A stretch of 64,000 nucleotides of DNA from Rhodosalinus sp041365695 (lineage in GTDB: Bacteria > Pseudomonadota > Alphaproteobacteria > Rhodobacterales > Rhodobacteraceae): assembly GCF_041365695.1 (NCBI RefSeq), contig NZ_JBGFSJ010000001.1, positions 434,001 through 498,000 of the forward strand. Reading direction: 5' to 3'. The position numbers were made by a program, and so were the translations under genes. How positions within the stretch are numbered: position 1 is the first letter of the stretch; each line of letters starts with the position of its first letter. Shown here piece by piece: positions 51,028 to 60,007 of this stretch. The notes under the pieces were generated by a model. That model had not been told where the DNA came from, made no database searches, and was given only the letters and a program-made list of their open reading frames with translations.

Positions 51028-52268
51028 CCCTCGAGGCCGGCCTGCCGCGCGGCGTCGCGCAGGCGTCCCAGCGCAGCCTCGTCGCCCGCGAAGGTGGAGA
51101 GCGCCTCGTCGAAGATCGCCTGCGCGCGCTCGCTCTCTCCCAGCACGCCCAAGGCGCCGATGAGCCGCGCCCATTCCTCGGCGGTCCCGCCCTGCGTGGC
51201 GAGCCGTTCCGAAAGCCCCTCCACCATGCCGCGCACCATCGCCATGCGGTCCTCGGGGCTCATGTCCTCCGCCGCCGCCATGTCCTCGGCCGACGGGCCG
51301 GCAAGCCCGGCCACGGGCGCCTCGGCGCGCGTCGGCGGCGTGTAGTCGGTCTGCCCGGCCAGGCGCGCCAGCCGGCCGATCCCCGCCTCGACCGGGGCGA
51401 TCCAGGGCGCGTCGGGCGGGCTTTGACGCAGAAGCCTGTCCCAGGCGCGGAACGCCCGGTCGGGCCGCCCGGTCTGGTCGAACATGACGCCGGTGTAGTA
51501 GAGCGCCACGCCGTTGTTCGGATCGCGGTTGAGCGCGGCGGCCAGCGCGGTCTCGGCCTCGGGCGAGACGTAGCCCCCGGCCGCCATCACCAGCATCTCC
51601 GCGTAATCGGCGTAATCCTGCGCGGTGGCCTGCTCGCCCCGCAGTGCGAGCACGCGCTGCTGCGCCGTGTAGGCGGCCTCGAAGTTCCCGAGCGCGGCTT
51701 CGTTGCGGGCGAGAAGCGCGTGGCCTTGAAGATCCGTGGGCCGATCCTCCAGCGCCGCGCGTAGCCGGGTCATCAGTTCGGCGTAATCCTCGGGCACGTC
51801 GGCCGCGGGCGCGGCGGGCACGCCGGCCTCGGCGGTTTCCTGGCTCGGGCGGTTCTGCCGCGCTTCCTCGGCCCGCGCGATGCGTTCGGCGAGCGCCATG
51901 TCGGGATAACCCGGCGTGCCGATCGCGGAATAAAGCGCGAGCGCCCCGCCGACCACCCCGAAGGCGAGGAACACGACGATCGCGATGCCGGCCCAGGCGG
52001 GCTGGCGCGTGTCGCCCCGGCGCGCGGCCTTGGCGGCGGTGTCGGCGGCCAGGATGCGCCGCGACACCTCGGTGCGCAGCCGCTCGGCGTCGGCTTCGTC
52101 GATGACGCCGCGCGCGAGATCGCGCTCCACCTCGTTCAGCTGGTCGCGATAGACCTTCAGGTCGTAGTCGGCGGCCTCCGCCTCTTGCGCGCGCGCCCTG
52201 AGCGCCACGAGCCCCAGAAGCAGCCCCACGACACATGCGAGCCCGACCACGCCGATCCAGAAAACCAT
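51024..52268 (-). CDS. ccmI: c-type cytochrome biogenesis protein CcmI
   Basis: A 414-residue inner-membrane protein that holds apocytochrome c for haem attachment by CcmF/CcmH. It has an N-terminal membrane helix (VVGLACVVGLLLGLVALRA), a cytoplasmic DYDLKVYRDQLNEVERD coiled segment, a second helix around residues 95-117, and a long C-terminal periplasmic TPR region with PDNVEALL-like repeats (ALLARNEAALGNFEAAYTA). The other ccm genes are not beside it. ATG 52268 follows TTTGGAGG. Confidence 0.9.
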   Translation of the reverse strand: MVFWIGVVGLACVVGLLLGLVALRARAQEAEAADYDLKVYRDQLNEVERDLARGVIDEADAERLRTEVSRRILAADTAAKAARRGDTRQPAWAGIAIVVFLAFGVVGGALALYSAIGTPGYPDMALAERIARAEEARQNRPSQETAEAGVPAAPAADVPEDYAELMTRLRAALEDRPTDLQGHALLARNEAALGNFEAAYTAQQRVLALRGEQATAQDYADYAEMLVMAAGGYVSPEAETALAAALNRDPNNGVALYYTGVMFDQTGRPDRAFRAWDRLLRQSPPDAPWIAPVEAGIGRLARLAGQTDYTPPTRAEAPVAGLAGPSAEDMAAAEDMSPEDRMAMVRGMVEGLSERLATQGGTAEEWARLIGALGVLGESERAQAIFDEALSTFAGDEAALGRLRDAARQAGLEG

Positions 52269-52442
52269 GGTTCCTCCAAAAGATTTGCCCCTGATTTATG
52301 CGGTCGGACCCCGCGACGGAAGGGCAAACCGCCCGCGCGGAGCGTCATGTCGCAACCGGCGCCCATTGTGACGCATGGAAGCAGGGTTTATCCCGCGCCA
52401 AGGTCCAGTTATCGCCCACGCCGCATCACGGATTCGAGGCCC

Positions 52443-53690
52443 ATGAAACGCTATTCCGCCTTCGCCGTCGCCCGGGAAGCCTTTCGCAACCACAACGGCT
52501 GGGAACGCGCCTGGGCCAATCCCGCGCCGAAGAAGCGTTACGACGTGATCATCGTGGGCGCGGGCGGCCATGGCCTCGCCACCGCCTACTACCTCGGCAA
52601 GAACCACGGTATCCGCAACGTCGCGGTGCTGGAGAAGGGCTGGCTCGGCGGCGGCAACACCGGGCGCAACACGACCATCATCCGCTCAAACTATCTTCAG
52701 GATCCCTCGGCGGCGATCTACGAGAAGGCGCGCAGCCTCTACGAGACGCTGAGCCAGGAGCTGAACTACAACATCATGTTCAGCCCGCGCGGCGTGATGA
52801 TGCTGGCGCAGACCGAGCACGAGGTGCGCGGCTACCGGCGCACCGCGCAGGCCAACGCGCTGCAGGGCGTGGACACCGAGTTCGTGGACCGCAAGCGCGT
52901 GAAGGAACTCTGCCCGATCATCAACATCGACGGGCCGCGCTATCCCGTTCTGGGCGCGCTCTGGCAGGCGCGGGCGGGCACGGCGCGCCACGACGCAGTG
53001 GCCTGGGGCTATGCGCGGGCCTGCTCGGACATGGGGATGGACATCATCCAGAAATGCGAGGTCACGGCCGTCCGCCGCGAGGGCGGCCGCGTCGTCGGCG
53101 TGGACACCACCCGCGGGCCGATCGACTGCGAGAAGCTCGGGATCGTCGTCGCCGGGCATTCGGGCCAGCTTGCCGAGATGGCGGGGTTCCGCCTGCCGAT
53201 CGAGTCGGTGGCGCTTCAGGCGCTCGTTTCCGAGCCGATCAAGCCCTGCATGGACGTGGTGGTGATGGCCAACACGGTGCACGGCTACATGAGCCAGTCC
53301 GACAAGGGCGAGATGGTGATCGGCGGCGGCGCGGACGGCTACAACAATTACACCCAGCGCGGCAGCTTCCACCACGTGGAGGAGACGGTGCGCGCGCTGG
53401 TCGAAACCTTCCCCGTGATCTCCCGGCTCAAGATGCTCCGCTGGTGGGGCGGGATCGTGGACATGACCGGCGACCGCTCGCCCATCCTGTCGAAGACGCC
53501 GGTGGAGGGTGTCTTCATCAACTGCGGCTGGGGCACGGGCGGGTTCAAGGCGATCCCCGGCTCGGGCTGGGCCACCGCCGAGATGATCGCCCGCGGAGAG
53601 CCCGGCCCGCTCGCCGCCGAGTTCTCGCTGGATCGCTTCCGCGAGGGCCGCTTCATCGACGAGAGCGTCGCGGCGGGGGTGGCGCATTGA
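52443..53690 (+). CDS. soxB: Sarcosine oxidase beta subunit (FAD and covalent FMN)
   Basis: A 415-residue subunit of heterotetrameric sarcosine oxidase, which oxidises sarcosine to glycine with methylene-tetrahydrofolate or formaldehyde and H2O2. It has a dinucleotide fold (VIIVGAGGHGLATAYYLGK), the GNTGRNTTIIRSNYLQ loop, and ARHDAVAWGYARA, where the histidine should carry the covalent FMN. ATG 52443 was chosen; a longer frame runs into the ccmI upstream region without support. It is the first gene of soxBDAG, transcribed divergently from ccmI. Confidence 0.94.
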   Translation: MKRYSAFAVAREAFRNHNGWERAWANPAPKKRYDVIIVGAGGHGLATAYYLGKNHGIRNVAVLEKGWLGGGNTGRNTTIIRSNYLQDPSAAIYEKARSLYETLSQELNYNIMFSPRGVMMLAQTEHEVRGYRRTAQANALQGVDTEFVDRKRVKELCPIINIDGPRYPVLGALWQARAGTARHDAVAWGYARACSDMGMDIIQKCEVTAVRREGGRVVGVDTTRGPIDCEKLGIVVAGHSGQLAEMAGFRLPIESVALQALVSEPIKPCMDVVVMANTVHGYMSQSDKGEMVIGGGADGYNNYTQRGSFHHVEETVRALVETFPVISRLKMLRWWGGIVDMTGDRSPILSKTPVEGVFINCGWGTGGFKAIPGSGWATAEMIARGEPGPLAAEFSLDRFREGRFIDESVAAGVAH

Positions 53691-53705
53691 TGGTGCAGGA
53701 AGCGC

Positions 53706-53729
53706 GCAAAATTCTTGGAAGAATTTTGC
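53706..53729. repeat. AT-rich perfect palindrome A between soxB and soxD
   Basis: Arms GCAAAATTCTT and AAGAATTTTGC around a GG centre, 15 bp after the soxB stop. In RNA it would form a 10-bp hairpin with loop TGGA. Its AT content contrasts with the surrounding genes. Confidence 0.85.
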
Positions 53730-53753
53730 CAAGGATCTTCGAAGATCCTTGGC
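53728..53753. repeat. Perfect 26-bp palindrome B between soxB and soxD
   Basis: Arms GCCAAGGATCTTC and its complement, with a TTCGAA centre; it abuts palindrome A with 2 bp shared. Both palindromes have a TCTT-N2-AAGA core, with centres 23 bp apart. It ends 23 bp before the soxD ATG. Confidence 0.85.
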
Positions 53754-53775
53754 GCCCGATTGCAGGAGCCACGCG

Positions 53776-54105
53776 ATGCTGATGCTCGAATGCCCCTACT
53801 GCGGCGTGAAGGCCGAGGAGACCGAGCTTGCCCCCGGCGGCGAGGCGCATCTGACGCGCGTCGGCCCCGAAGGCTCGGACGACGCGTTCCACGACTACCT
53901 GTTTTCCAAGGAGAACCCCAAGGGCGTGCATTTCGAGCGTTGGCGCCACTCTCATGGCTGCGGCAAGTGGTTCCACGCCGCGCGCTGCACCGCGACGCTC
54001 GAGGTCTTCGGCACCTACCCGGCCCAGACCACCGAGCCGCCGAAGCACATCCGCGACGCCATCTCCGCCAAACGCCCCGGCTGGACATGGAGGGCTTTCT
54101 CTTGA
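53776..54105 (+). CDS. soxD: Sarcosine oxidase delta subunit (Zn)
   Basis: A 109-residue zinc-ribbon subunit of sarcosine oxidase. The zinc ligands lie in ECPYCGVKAE (Cys6, Cys9) and in HSHGCGKWFHAARC. It bridges the alpha and beta subunits. ATG 53776 has AGGAG 7 nt upstream; the ATG at 53782 is a second option, and a start at 53749 would run through palindrome B. The palindrome pair may affect its expression relative to soxB. Confidence 0.92.
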   Translation: MLMLECPYCGVKAEETELAPGGEAHLTRVGPEGSDDAFHDYLFSKENPKGVHFERWRHSHGCGKWFHAARCTATLEVFGTYPAQTTEPPKHIRDAISAKRPGWTWRAFS

Positions 54106-54160
54106 CCCGCCGTTCCGACACCGCCGCGCGGCCCGTCACTTCTTTCAGGGGGCTCACCGC

Positions 54161-57100
54161 ATGAGCACGCGTCTCGCCACCGGCGGGCGGCTTCTCGACC
54201 GTTCGCGCCGCATCCCGTTCAGCTTCAACGGCAAGCGGTTCTCCGGCCATCCCGGCGACACGCTGGCCTCGGCGCTTCTGGCCAACGGCCAGATGCTGAT
54301 GGGGCGCAGCTTCAAGTATCACCGCCCGCGCGGTCCCGTGGCGAGCGGCGCGGAAGAGCCCAACGCGCTCGTCAATCTGGGCGAGGGCGCGCGGCACGAA
54401 CCCAACCAGCGCGCGACCACGACCGAGCTTTTCGAGGGTCTCGCCGCCACCTCCCAGAACCACTGGCCCAGCCTCGAATTCGACGTGGGCGCGATCAACA
54501 CAGCGCTCGCACGTTTCCTGCCGGCGGGCTTCTACTACAAGACTTTCATCCACCCGCGACCCTTCTGGAAACATGTCTACGAGCCCTTCATCCGCCAGTC
54601 GGCGGGGCTCGGCAAGGCGCCGGCGGAGGCCGATCCGGACGAGTACGAGCATTTCTACGCCTTCGTGGACGTGCTGGTGGTGGGCGGCGGCGTCGCGGGC
54701 CTCGCCGCGGCGAAGGCGGCGGCGCTCTCGGGCGCGAAGGTGATGCTGATCGAGCAGACGGCCCATTGGGGCGGGCGCGCGCCGGTGGACGGCGGCGAGA
54801 TCGACGGCGTTCCCGCGGCGGAGTGGGTGGCGCGCACCGTTTCCGAGCTGGAAACGATGGAGAACGTGACGCTGCGCACCCGAACGATGGGCGCGGGGAT
54901 CTACGATCACGGCTATGTCCTCGCCTATGAGCGCGTGGCCGATCACAAGCCCGGCGGCGAGGCGCCGCGCCACCGTCTGTGGCGCATCCGCACCGCGCAG
55001 ACCGTGACCGCGACCGGCGCGATCGAGCGGCCTCTGTCCTTCGCCGGCAACGACGTTCCGGGCGTGATGCTGGCCTCGGCGGTGCGCGACTACGTCGTCA
55101 ACTGGGCGGTGTCGCCCGGCGACCGGACCGTCGTCGTGACCAACAACGACGACGCCTACCGCACCGCGCTCGCGCTGAAGGAGGCCGGGCTCGTGGTCGC
55201 CGCCGTGATCGACGCCCGCGCCGAGGGCGGCGGCCGGCTGATGGACGCCGCGCGCGACGCCGGCATCCGCGTCGAGACGGGCCGCGGCATCGCCAAGGTG
55301 AAGGGCGGCAAGCGGGTCGAGGGGGTGCTGACCTGCCCGCAGGCGGGCGAGGGCACCGCCACCGAAGAGATCAAGTGCGACGCAGTGGCCATGTCGGGCG
55401 GCTGGTCGCCGGTCGTGCACCTTTGGTCCCACTGCGGTGGAAAGCTTCTCTGGGACACGGCGGAGGCGGCCTTCCGCCCGGATCCGGACCGCGCGCCCAC
55501 CGGGGCCAACGGGAAGCCGATGGTCGTCACCGCCGGCGCGGCGAGCGGGGCGATGGGGCTGGGCGACGTGCTCGCGGATGCCCACGCCGCCGGCCTCGCC
55601 GCCGCCGGGGCGGCAGGCCGCGCGCCCGCCGATGCCGAGGCGCCCGCGGGCGAGGCGCGCGACGAGGCACCGCTCGCGCCGGTGTGGATGATGCCGCAAG
55701 GCGCGGGGCCCGCGCTGCGCGCCAAGGCGTGGCTCGACTACCAGAACGACGTGAAGGTGTCGGACGTCCAACTCGCCGCGCGCGAGGGGTTCGAGAGCGT
55801 GGAGCACGCCAAGCGCTACACCACGCTCGGCATGGCGACCGATCAGGGAAAACTGTCGAACATCAACGGCCTTGCCGTGCTCGCGGGCGAGCTTGGCGCC
55901 GACATTCCCGCGGTCGGCACCACCACCTTCCGCCCGCCCTACACGCCCATCTCGATGGGCGCGATCGCCGGGCCGGCGCGGGGCGCGACCTTCCAGCCGA
56001 TCCGCCGCACGGCGATGCATGACTGGCACGAGGCCCATGGCGCGGACTGGGAGCCCGTGGGCCAGTGGCGGCGTCCCTACACCTACCGGCGGGACGGCGA
56101 GAGCCGCGAGGCGGCGGTGAACCGGGAGGTGAAGAACACCCGGGACGCCCTTGGAATGCTGGACGCGTCCACCTTGGGCAAGATCCTCGTCAAGGGGCCG
56201 GACGCGCCGCGCTTCATGGACATGCTCTACACCAACATGATGAGCACCCTGAAGCCCGGGCGCTGCCGCTACGGCCTGATGTGCAGCGAGAACGGCTTCC
56301 TGATGGATGACGGGGTGGTGGCGCGGCTCGATCACGACACCTTCCTGTGTCACACCACCACGGGCGGGGCGGATCACGTCCACGCCCACATGGAGGAATG
56401 GCTTCAGACCGAGTGGTGGGACTGGAAGGTCTGGACGCTCAACGTCACCGAGCAATGGGCGCAGATCGCGGTGGTCGGGCCCAACGCGCGCAAGGTGCTG
56501 GAAAAGCTGGGCGGCATGGACGTCTCGAAGGAGGCGCTCTCCTTCATGGGCTGGGCGGAGGGCACGCTGGGCGGCTTTCCGGTCCGGGTCTTCCGCATCT
56601 CCTTCTCGGGCGAGCTCTCCTACGAGATCGCGGTGCCGGCGAGCCACGGCCGCGCGCTCTGGGAGGCTATCCACGAGGCCGGGCAGGAGTTCGGCGTGAT
56701 GCCTTATGGCACCGAATGCCTGCACGTCCTGCGCGCCGAGAAGGGCTTCATCATGATCGGCGACGAGACCGACGGCACGGTGATCCCGCAGGATCTGGGT
56801 CTCGACTGGGCGATCTCGAAGAAGAAGGACGACTACATCGGCAAGCGGGCGCAGATGCGCAGCCACATGGCCGATCCCGAGCGCTGGAAGCTCGTGGGCC
56901 TCGAGACCGTGGACGGCTCGATGCTGCCCGAGGCCGCCTACGCCACCGCGCCCGGCACGAACGGCAACGGCCAGCGCAACACGCAGGGCCGCGTGACCTC
57001 CACCTATCACTCGGCCAATCTGGGGCGCGGGATCGCCATGGGGCTGGTGCACCGCGGGCCCGAGCGCATGGGCGAGGTGCTGGAGTTCCCGAAGGTGGAC

Positions 57101-57172
57101 GGCACCGTGGTGAAGGCGAAGATCGTGGAACCGGTGTTCTACGACAAGGAAGGGACGAAGCAGGATGTCTGA
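54161..57172 (+). CDS. soxA: Sarcosine oxidase alpha subunit (NAD, folate)
   Basis: A 1003-residue subunit. The N-terminus (RIPFSFNGKRFSGHPGDTLA) is the ferredoxin-like domain without a cluster, then a dinucleotide domain (LVVGGGVAGLAAAKAAAL, near residue 170), and from about residue 640 a GcvT-like aminomethyltransferase domain that binds tetrahydrofolate (MYTNMMSTLKPGRCRYGLM-type core). ATG 54161 has AGGGGG upstream. It is 55 bp after soxD and overlaps soxG by 8 bp. Confidence 0.95.
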   Translation: MSTRLATGGRLLDRSRRIPFSFNGKRFSGHPGDTLASALLANGQMLMGRSFKYHRPRGPVASGAEEPNALVNLGEGARHEPNQRATTTELFEGLAATSQNHWPSLEFDVGAINTALARFLPAGFYYKTFIHPRPFWKHVYEPFIRQSAGLGKAPAEADPDEYEHFYAFVDVLVVGGGVAGLAAAKAAALSGAKVMLIEQTAHWGGRAPVDGGEIDGVPAAEWVARTVSELETMENVTLRTRTMGAGIYDHGYVLAYERVADHKPGGEAPRHRLWRIRTAQTVTATGAIERPLSFAGNDVPGVMLASAVRDYVVNWAVSPGDRTVVVTNNDDAYRTALALKEAGLVVAAVIDARAEGGGRLMDAARDAGIRVETGRGIAKVKGGKRVEGVLTCPQAGEGTATEEIKCDAVAMSGGWSPVVHLWSHCGGKLLWDTAEAAFRPDPDRAPTGANGKPMVVTAGAASGAMGLGDVLADAHAAGLAAAGAAGRAPADAEAPAGEARDEAPLAPVWMMPQGAGPALRAKAWLDYQNDVKVSDVQLAAREGFESVEHAKRYTTLGMATDQGKLSNINGLAVLAGELGADIPAVGTTTFRPPYTPISMGAIAGPARGATFQPIRRTAMHDWHEAHGADWEPVGQWRRPYTYRRDGESREAAVNREVKNTRDALGMLDASTLGKILVKGPDAPRFMDMLYTNMMSTLKPGRCRYGLMCSENGFLMDDGVVARLDHDTFLCHTTTGGADHVHAHMEEWLQTEWWDWKVWTLNVTEQWAQIAVVGPNARKVLEKLGGMDVSKEALSFMGWAEGTLGGFPVRVFRISFSGELSYEIAVPASHGRALWEAIHEAGQEFGVMPYGTECLHVLRAEKGFIMIGDETDGTVIPQDLGLDWAISKKKDDYIGKRAQMRSHMADPERWKLVGLETVDGSMLPEAAYATAPGTNGNGQRNTQGRVTSTYHSANLGRGIAMGLVHRGPERMGEVLEFPKVDGTVVKAKIVEPVFYDKEGTKQDV

Positions 57173-57734
57173 GCCGGCAGGCCCGCTCGCGGGTGAAAGC
57201 TATGAGGGCTACGTCACCGTCCGGGCGCTTCCGCCGCAGGGCATGATCTCCGTCCGGGCCGATCTCTCGGCCGAGGGGGAGGGCGCGGCCATGGCGCTTC
57301 TGGACGCGCTCGGTGCCGAGATGCCGGACCGCCGCGGCATCGCGGAAGGGCGGGACGGCGCGGTCCTCGCCTGGTTGTCGCCGGACGAGGCGATGGTGCT
57401 GTGCAGCTATGACAGCGCGCGCCAGCTTGCCGCCGGACTCGATGAGGCGCTCTCGGATCAGCACGTGCTGGTGGCCGACGTCTCCGACGCCCGCGCCGTG
57501 ATCGAACTCGAGGGCGGGGCGGTGCGCGAGGTGATCGCCAAGCTCGCGCCCGTGGACATGGACGCCTTCGCCCCCGGAGAGATCCGCCGCACGCGGCTCG
57601 CGCAGGTGCCCGCGGCCTTCTGGATGCCCGAGGAGGGACGCCTGCGGCTGGTCTGCTTCCGGTCGGTCGCGCGGTATGTCTTCGACCTGCTGGCCACGGC
57701 GGCGCGCCCGGGCCGCGAGGTTGCGAAGGGCTGA
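57165..57734 (+). CDS. soxG: Sarcosine oxidase gamma subunit
   Basis: A 189-residue gamma subunit, last of soxBDAG, with the expected small GcvT-like half fold (RALPPQGMISVRADLS and LVADVSDARAVIELEG). It stabilises the heterotetramer and has no cofactor of its own. ATG 57165 lies within the end of soxA, so expression is coupled. No folate genes (glyA, folD, purU) follow, unlike many sox operons; a superoxide dismutase gene does. Confidence 0.92.
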   Translation: MSEPAGPLAGESYEGYVTVRALPPQGMISVRADLSAEGEGAAMALLDALGAEMPDRRGIAEGRDGAVLAWLSPDEAMVLCSYDSARQLAAGLDEALSDQHVLVADVSDARAVIELEGGAVREVIAKLAPVDMDAFAPGEIRRTRLAQVPAAFWMPEEGRLRLVCFRSVARYVFDLLATAARPGREVAKG

Positions 57735-57752
57735 TCGCGTCGCGGACGGGGC

Positions 57753-57782
57753 TTGACCTTGCGCGCCGGCAAGCCACACATA
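57753..57782 (+). promoter_or_regulatory. Candidate promoter of sodB
   Basis: TTGACC (57753-57758) and the weaker CACATA (57777-57782) are spaced 18 bp apart, in the 89-bp gap after soxG. It would start transcription about 35 bp before the sodB ATG. This is a by-eye match. Confidence 0.35.
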
Positions 57783-57823
57783 CGCGGCAGACGTTATCGC
57801 AAACACCAAAAAAGGGGGCCCAA

Positions 57824-58426
57824 ATGGCTTTCGAACTTCCCGATCTTCCCTATGCCCATGACGCGCTGGCCGATCTGGGCATGTCGCGCGAGACGCTCGA
57901 GTATCACCACGACATCCACCACAAGGCCTATGTCGACAACGGCAACAAGCTCGTCTCCGGCACCGAGTGGGACGGCAAGAGCGTTGAGGACATCGTGAAG
58001 GGCACCTACGACGCCGGCGCGGTGGCGCAGTCCGGCATCTTCAACAACGCCTCCCAGCACTGGAACCACACGCAGTTCTGGCAGATGATGGCGCCCGGCG
58101 CGGACAAGAAGATGCCCGGCGAGCTTGAAAAGGCCATCACCGAATCCTTCGGCTCGGTCGACAAGTTCAAGGAAGAGTTCTCGGCCAAGGGCGCGGGTCA
58201 GTTCGGCTCGGGCTGGGCGTGGCTGGTGAAGGACACCGACGGCAGCCTCAAGGTCACGAACACCGAGAACGGCGTGAACCCGCTCTGCTTCGGGCAGACG
58301 GCGCTTCTGGGCTGCGACGTGTGGGAGCATTCCTACTACATCGATTTCCGCAACAAGCGGCCCGCCTACCTCACGAACTTCCTCGACAAGCTCGTGAACT
58401 GGGAAAACGTCGCCTCGCGTCTCTGA
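57824..58426 (+). CDS. sodB: Superoxide dismutase, Fe type
   Basis: A 200-residue Fe/Mn-family superoxide dismutase. The metal ligands are in YHHDIHHKAY, HWNHTQFW and CDVWEHSYY. The NNASQHWNH stretch, with glutamine in the N-terminal half, together with FGSGWAWLV, argues for the iron form. Cytoplasmic. The start follows an A-rich leader with AAAAAAGGGGG. It comes 89 bp after soxG and may help against oxygen radicals, though sarcosine oxidase itself makes H2O2. Confidence 0.94.
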   Translation: MAFELPDLPYAHDALADLGMSRETLEYHHDIHHKAYVDNGNKLVSGTEWDGKSVEDIVKGTYDAGAVAQSGIFNNASQHWNHTQFWQMMAPGADKKMPGELEKAITESFGSVDKFKEEFSAKGAGQFGSGWAWLVKDTDGSLKVTNTENGVNPLCFGQTALLGCDVWEHSYYIDFRNKRPAYLTNFLDKLVNWENVASRL

Positions 58427-58566
58427 CGGCCGACGCGTTCGAGACAAGCACGCCCCGCGCGCCGGCCCGGCCGCGGGGCGTGCCGCGTTCAGGGGCTTGC
58501 AAACCCGCGCGGAAAGGCATTCATGTGGGCGCCGTGAACGCGCGACCGCATTGCAGGAGAGACGAG

Positions 58567-59025
58567 ATGACCGAGCTGACCAACGGGACCTGGGTGCTGA
58601 TCGCCGACGGCGAAAAGGCGCTTTACCTTCGCAACATCACCGACGCCGAGAACCCCAACCTCGAGGTCGTGCGCAAGGAAGAGCAGGAAAACCCTTCCAC
58701 GCGCGAGCAGGGCACCGACCGGCCCGGCCGGATGCCCGACGACAGCCAGAGCCACCGTTCCGCGATGGACGAGGCGGACTGGCACCGCCTTGCCAAGGAA
58801 CGCTTCGCCCACGATCTCGCCGATCATCTCTACGAACTCGCCTACAAGAACGTGTTCGAGCGCATCGTCATCGTGGCCCCGCCGCGCGTGCTGGGCGAGC
58901 TGCGCGATCACCTGCACCAGGAGGTGACCCGCCGCGTCGTGGCCGAGATACCCAAGGATCTGACCCAGCATCCCGTGGGCGATATCGAGCAGAACCTGAA
59001 AAAGACGCTGGCCGGGGAAGAGTAG
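58567..59025 (+). CDS. Host attachment family protein
   Basis: A 152-residue protein of the family named after an Agrobacterium attachment gene (AtsE-like). Start TNGTWVLIADGEKALYLRN, then DRPGRMPD and HHLYELAYKNVFERIVIVAPPRVLGELR-region motifs (ADHLYELAYKNVF) identify it. Residues after 90 resemble the eRF1 domain 3-like fold (IVIVAPPRVLGELRDHL). No catalytic motif is seen, and its true function is not known. GAGACGAG precedes ATG 58567. Confidence 0.8.
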   Translation: MTELTNGTWVLIADGEKALYLRNITDAENPNLEVVRKEEQENPSTREQGTDRPGRMPDDSQSHRSAMDEADWHRLAKERFAHDLADHLYELAYKNVFERIVIVAPPRVLGELRDHLHQEVTRRVVAEIPKDLTQHPVGDIEQNLKKTLAGEE

Positions 59026-59041
59026 ACCGCGACGGGTGCGC

Positions 59042-60007
59042 ATGCCGGAGCGCGGGGTGAGCGAGGCCGCAAGGGGCGTGGCCGCGATGGTGGCGGCCTG
59101 CACGATCTGGGGCCTCTCGCCCATCTACTATCGCCTGCTCGACCACATTCCGCCGCTGGAGGTGCTCGCGCACCGCACGATCTGGTCGCTGGTCTTCTTC
59201 GCCGGCGTGCTGGCGCTGCAAGGGCGGCTGGGTGCCCTCGGCCGGGCGCTCGGCTCCCTCGGCGCGGTCTGGGTGACGGCGCTTGCGGCGCTCTTCATCT
59301 CGTCGAACTGGTTTCTCTTCATCTACTCGGTGCAGATCGGGCGCACGACGCAGACGAGCCTCGGCTACTACATGTTTCCGCTGGTGGCGGTGCTGATCGG
59401 CCGGGTGGTCTTCAAGGAGCGGTTGGGCCACGCGCAGTGGCTCGCCGTCGCGCTCGCGGCGGCGGCGGTGGTCGTGCTGACCCTCGGGACGGGGACCGCG
59501 CCCTGGATCGCGCTGACGCTGGCGGCGACCTTCGGGCTTTACGGGCTGATGAAGAAACGCCAGCCGGCGGGGCCGGTGGTCTCGGTCACGGCGGAGGTGC
59601 TGCTGCTCTCGCCCATCGCGGTGGCGGTGATCTGGGCGGCCCATGCGGGCACGGGCGGCGCCTTCGGGGCGGGCGGGCAGGACACGGCGCTTCTGATGCT
59701 GTCGGGGCCGATCACGGCGACGCCGCTCATCCTGTTCTCCTACGCGGCGCGGCGCGCCGCGCTCGCGACCGTGGGGCTCGTGCAGTATCTCAACCCGACG
59801 CTGCAATTCTTCTGCGCCGTGGCGATCTTCGGAGAGCCGTTCGGCCTGTGGCAGGGCGTGGCCTTCCCGATGATCTGGACGGCGCTCGCGATCTATTCCT
59901 GGGCGGCGCTTCGCGTCTCGAGGGCCTCGCCGAGGCCGGCCACCAGCGCGGAGGTGCCTTCCGCCGTTCTCACCAGCCCGCGCAGCGAGGGATCGGCGAA
60001 GCCCTGA
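59042..60007 (+). CDS. rarD: RarD-type EamA transporter, with C-terminal tail overlapping LOG gene
   Basis: A 321-residue inner-membrane protein with ten predicted helices of the EamA/DMT fold. ACTIWGLSPIYYRLL and EVLAHRTIWS are the RarD signatures. The transported compound is unknown. ATG 59042 was chosen over the GTG two codons earlier. The last 38 codons (59893-60007) run antisense over the 3' end of the LOG gene, giving a tail (SRASPRPATSAEVPSAVL) with no RarD counterpart, so an earlier stop was probably lost or the tail is a by-product of the overlap. Confidence 0.88.
   Translation: MPERGVSEAARGVAAMVAACTIWGLSPIYYRLLDHIPPLEVLAHRTIWSLVFFAGVLALQGRLGALGRALGSLGAVWVTALAALFISSNWFLFIYSVQIGRTTQTSLGYYMFPLVAVLIGRVVFKERLGHAQWLAVALAAAAVVVLTLGTGTAPWIALTLAATFGLYGLMKKRQPAGPVVSVTAEVLLLSPIAVAVIWAAHAGTGGAFGAGGQDTALLMLSGPITATPLILFSYAARRAALATVGLVQYLNPTLQFFCAVAIFGEPFGLWQGVAFPMIWTALAIYSWAALRVSRASPRPATSAEVPSAVLTSPRSEGSAKP

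Noticed and set aside
53348..57052. Minus-strand open frame of more than 1,200 codons over soxDAG
   Set aside because: Same reason: composition of a shadow and complete overlap with well-supported sarcosine oxidase genes.
52443..57734. Thiosulfate-oxidising Sox enzymes because of the soxABDG names
   Set aside because: The proteins carry FAD, FMN, Zn and GcvT-type folate domains of sarcosine oxidase; no SoxXYZ or c-type haem motifs are present.
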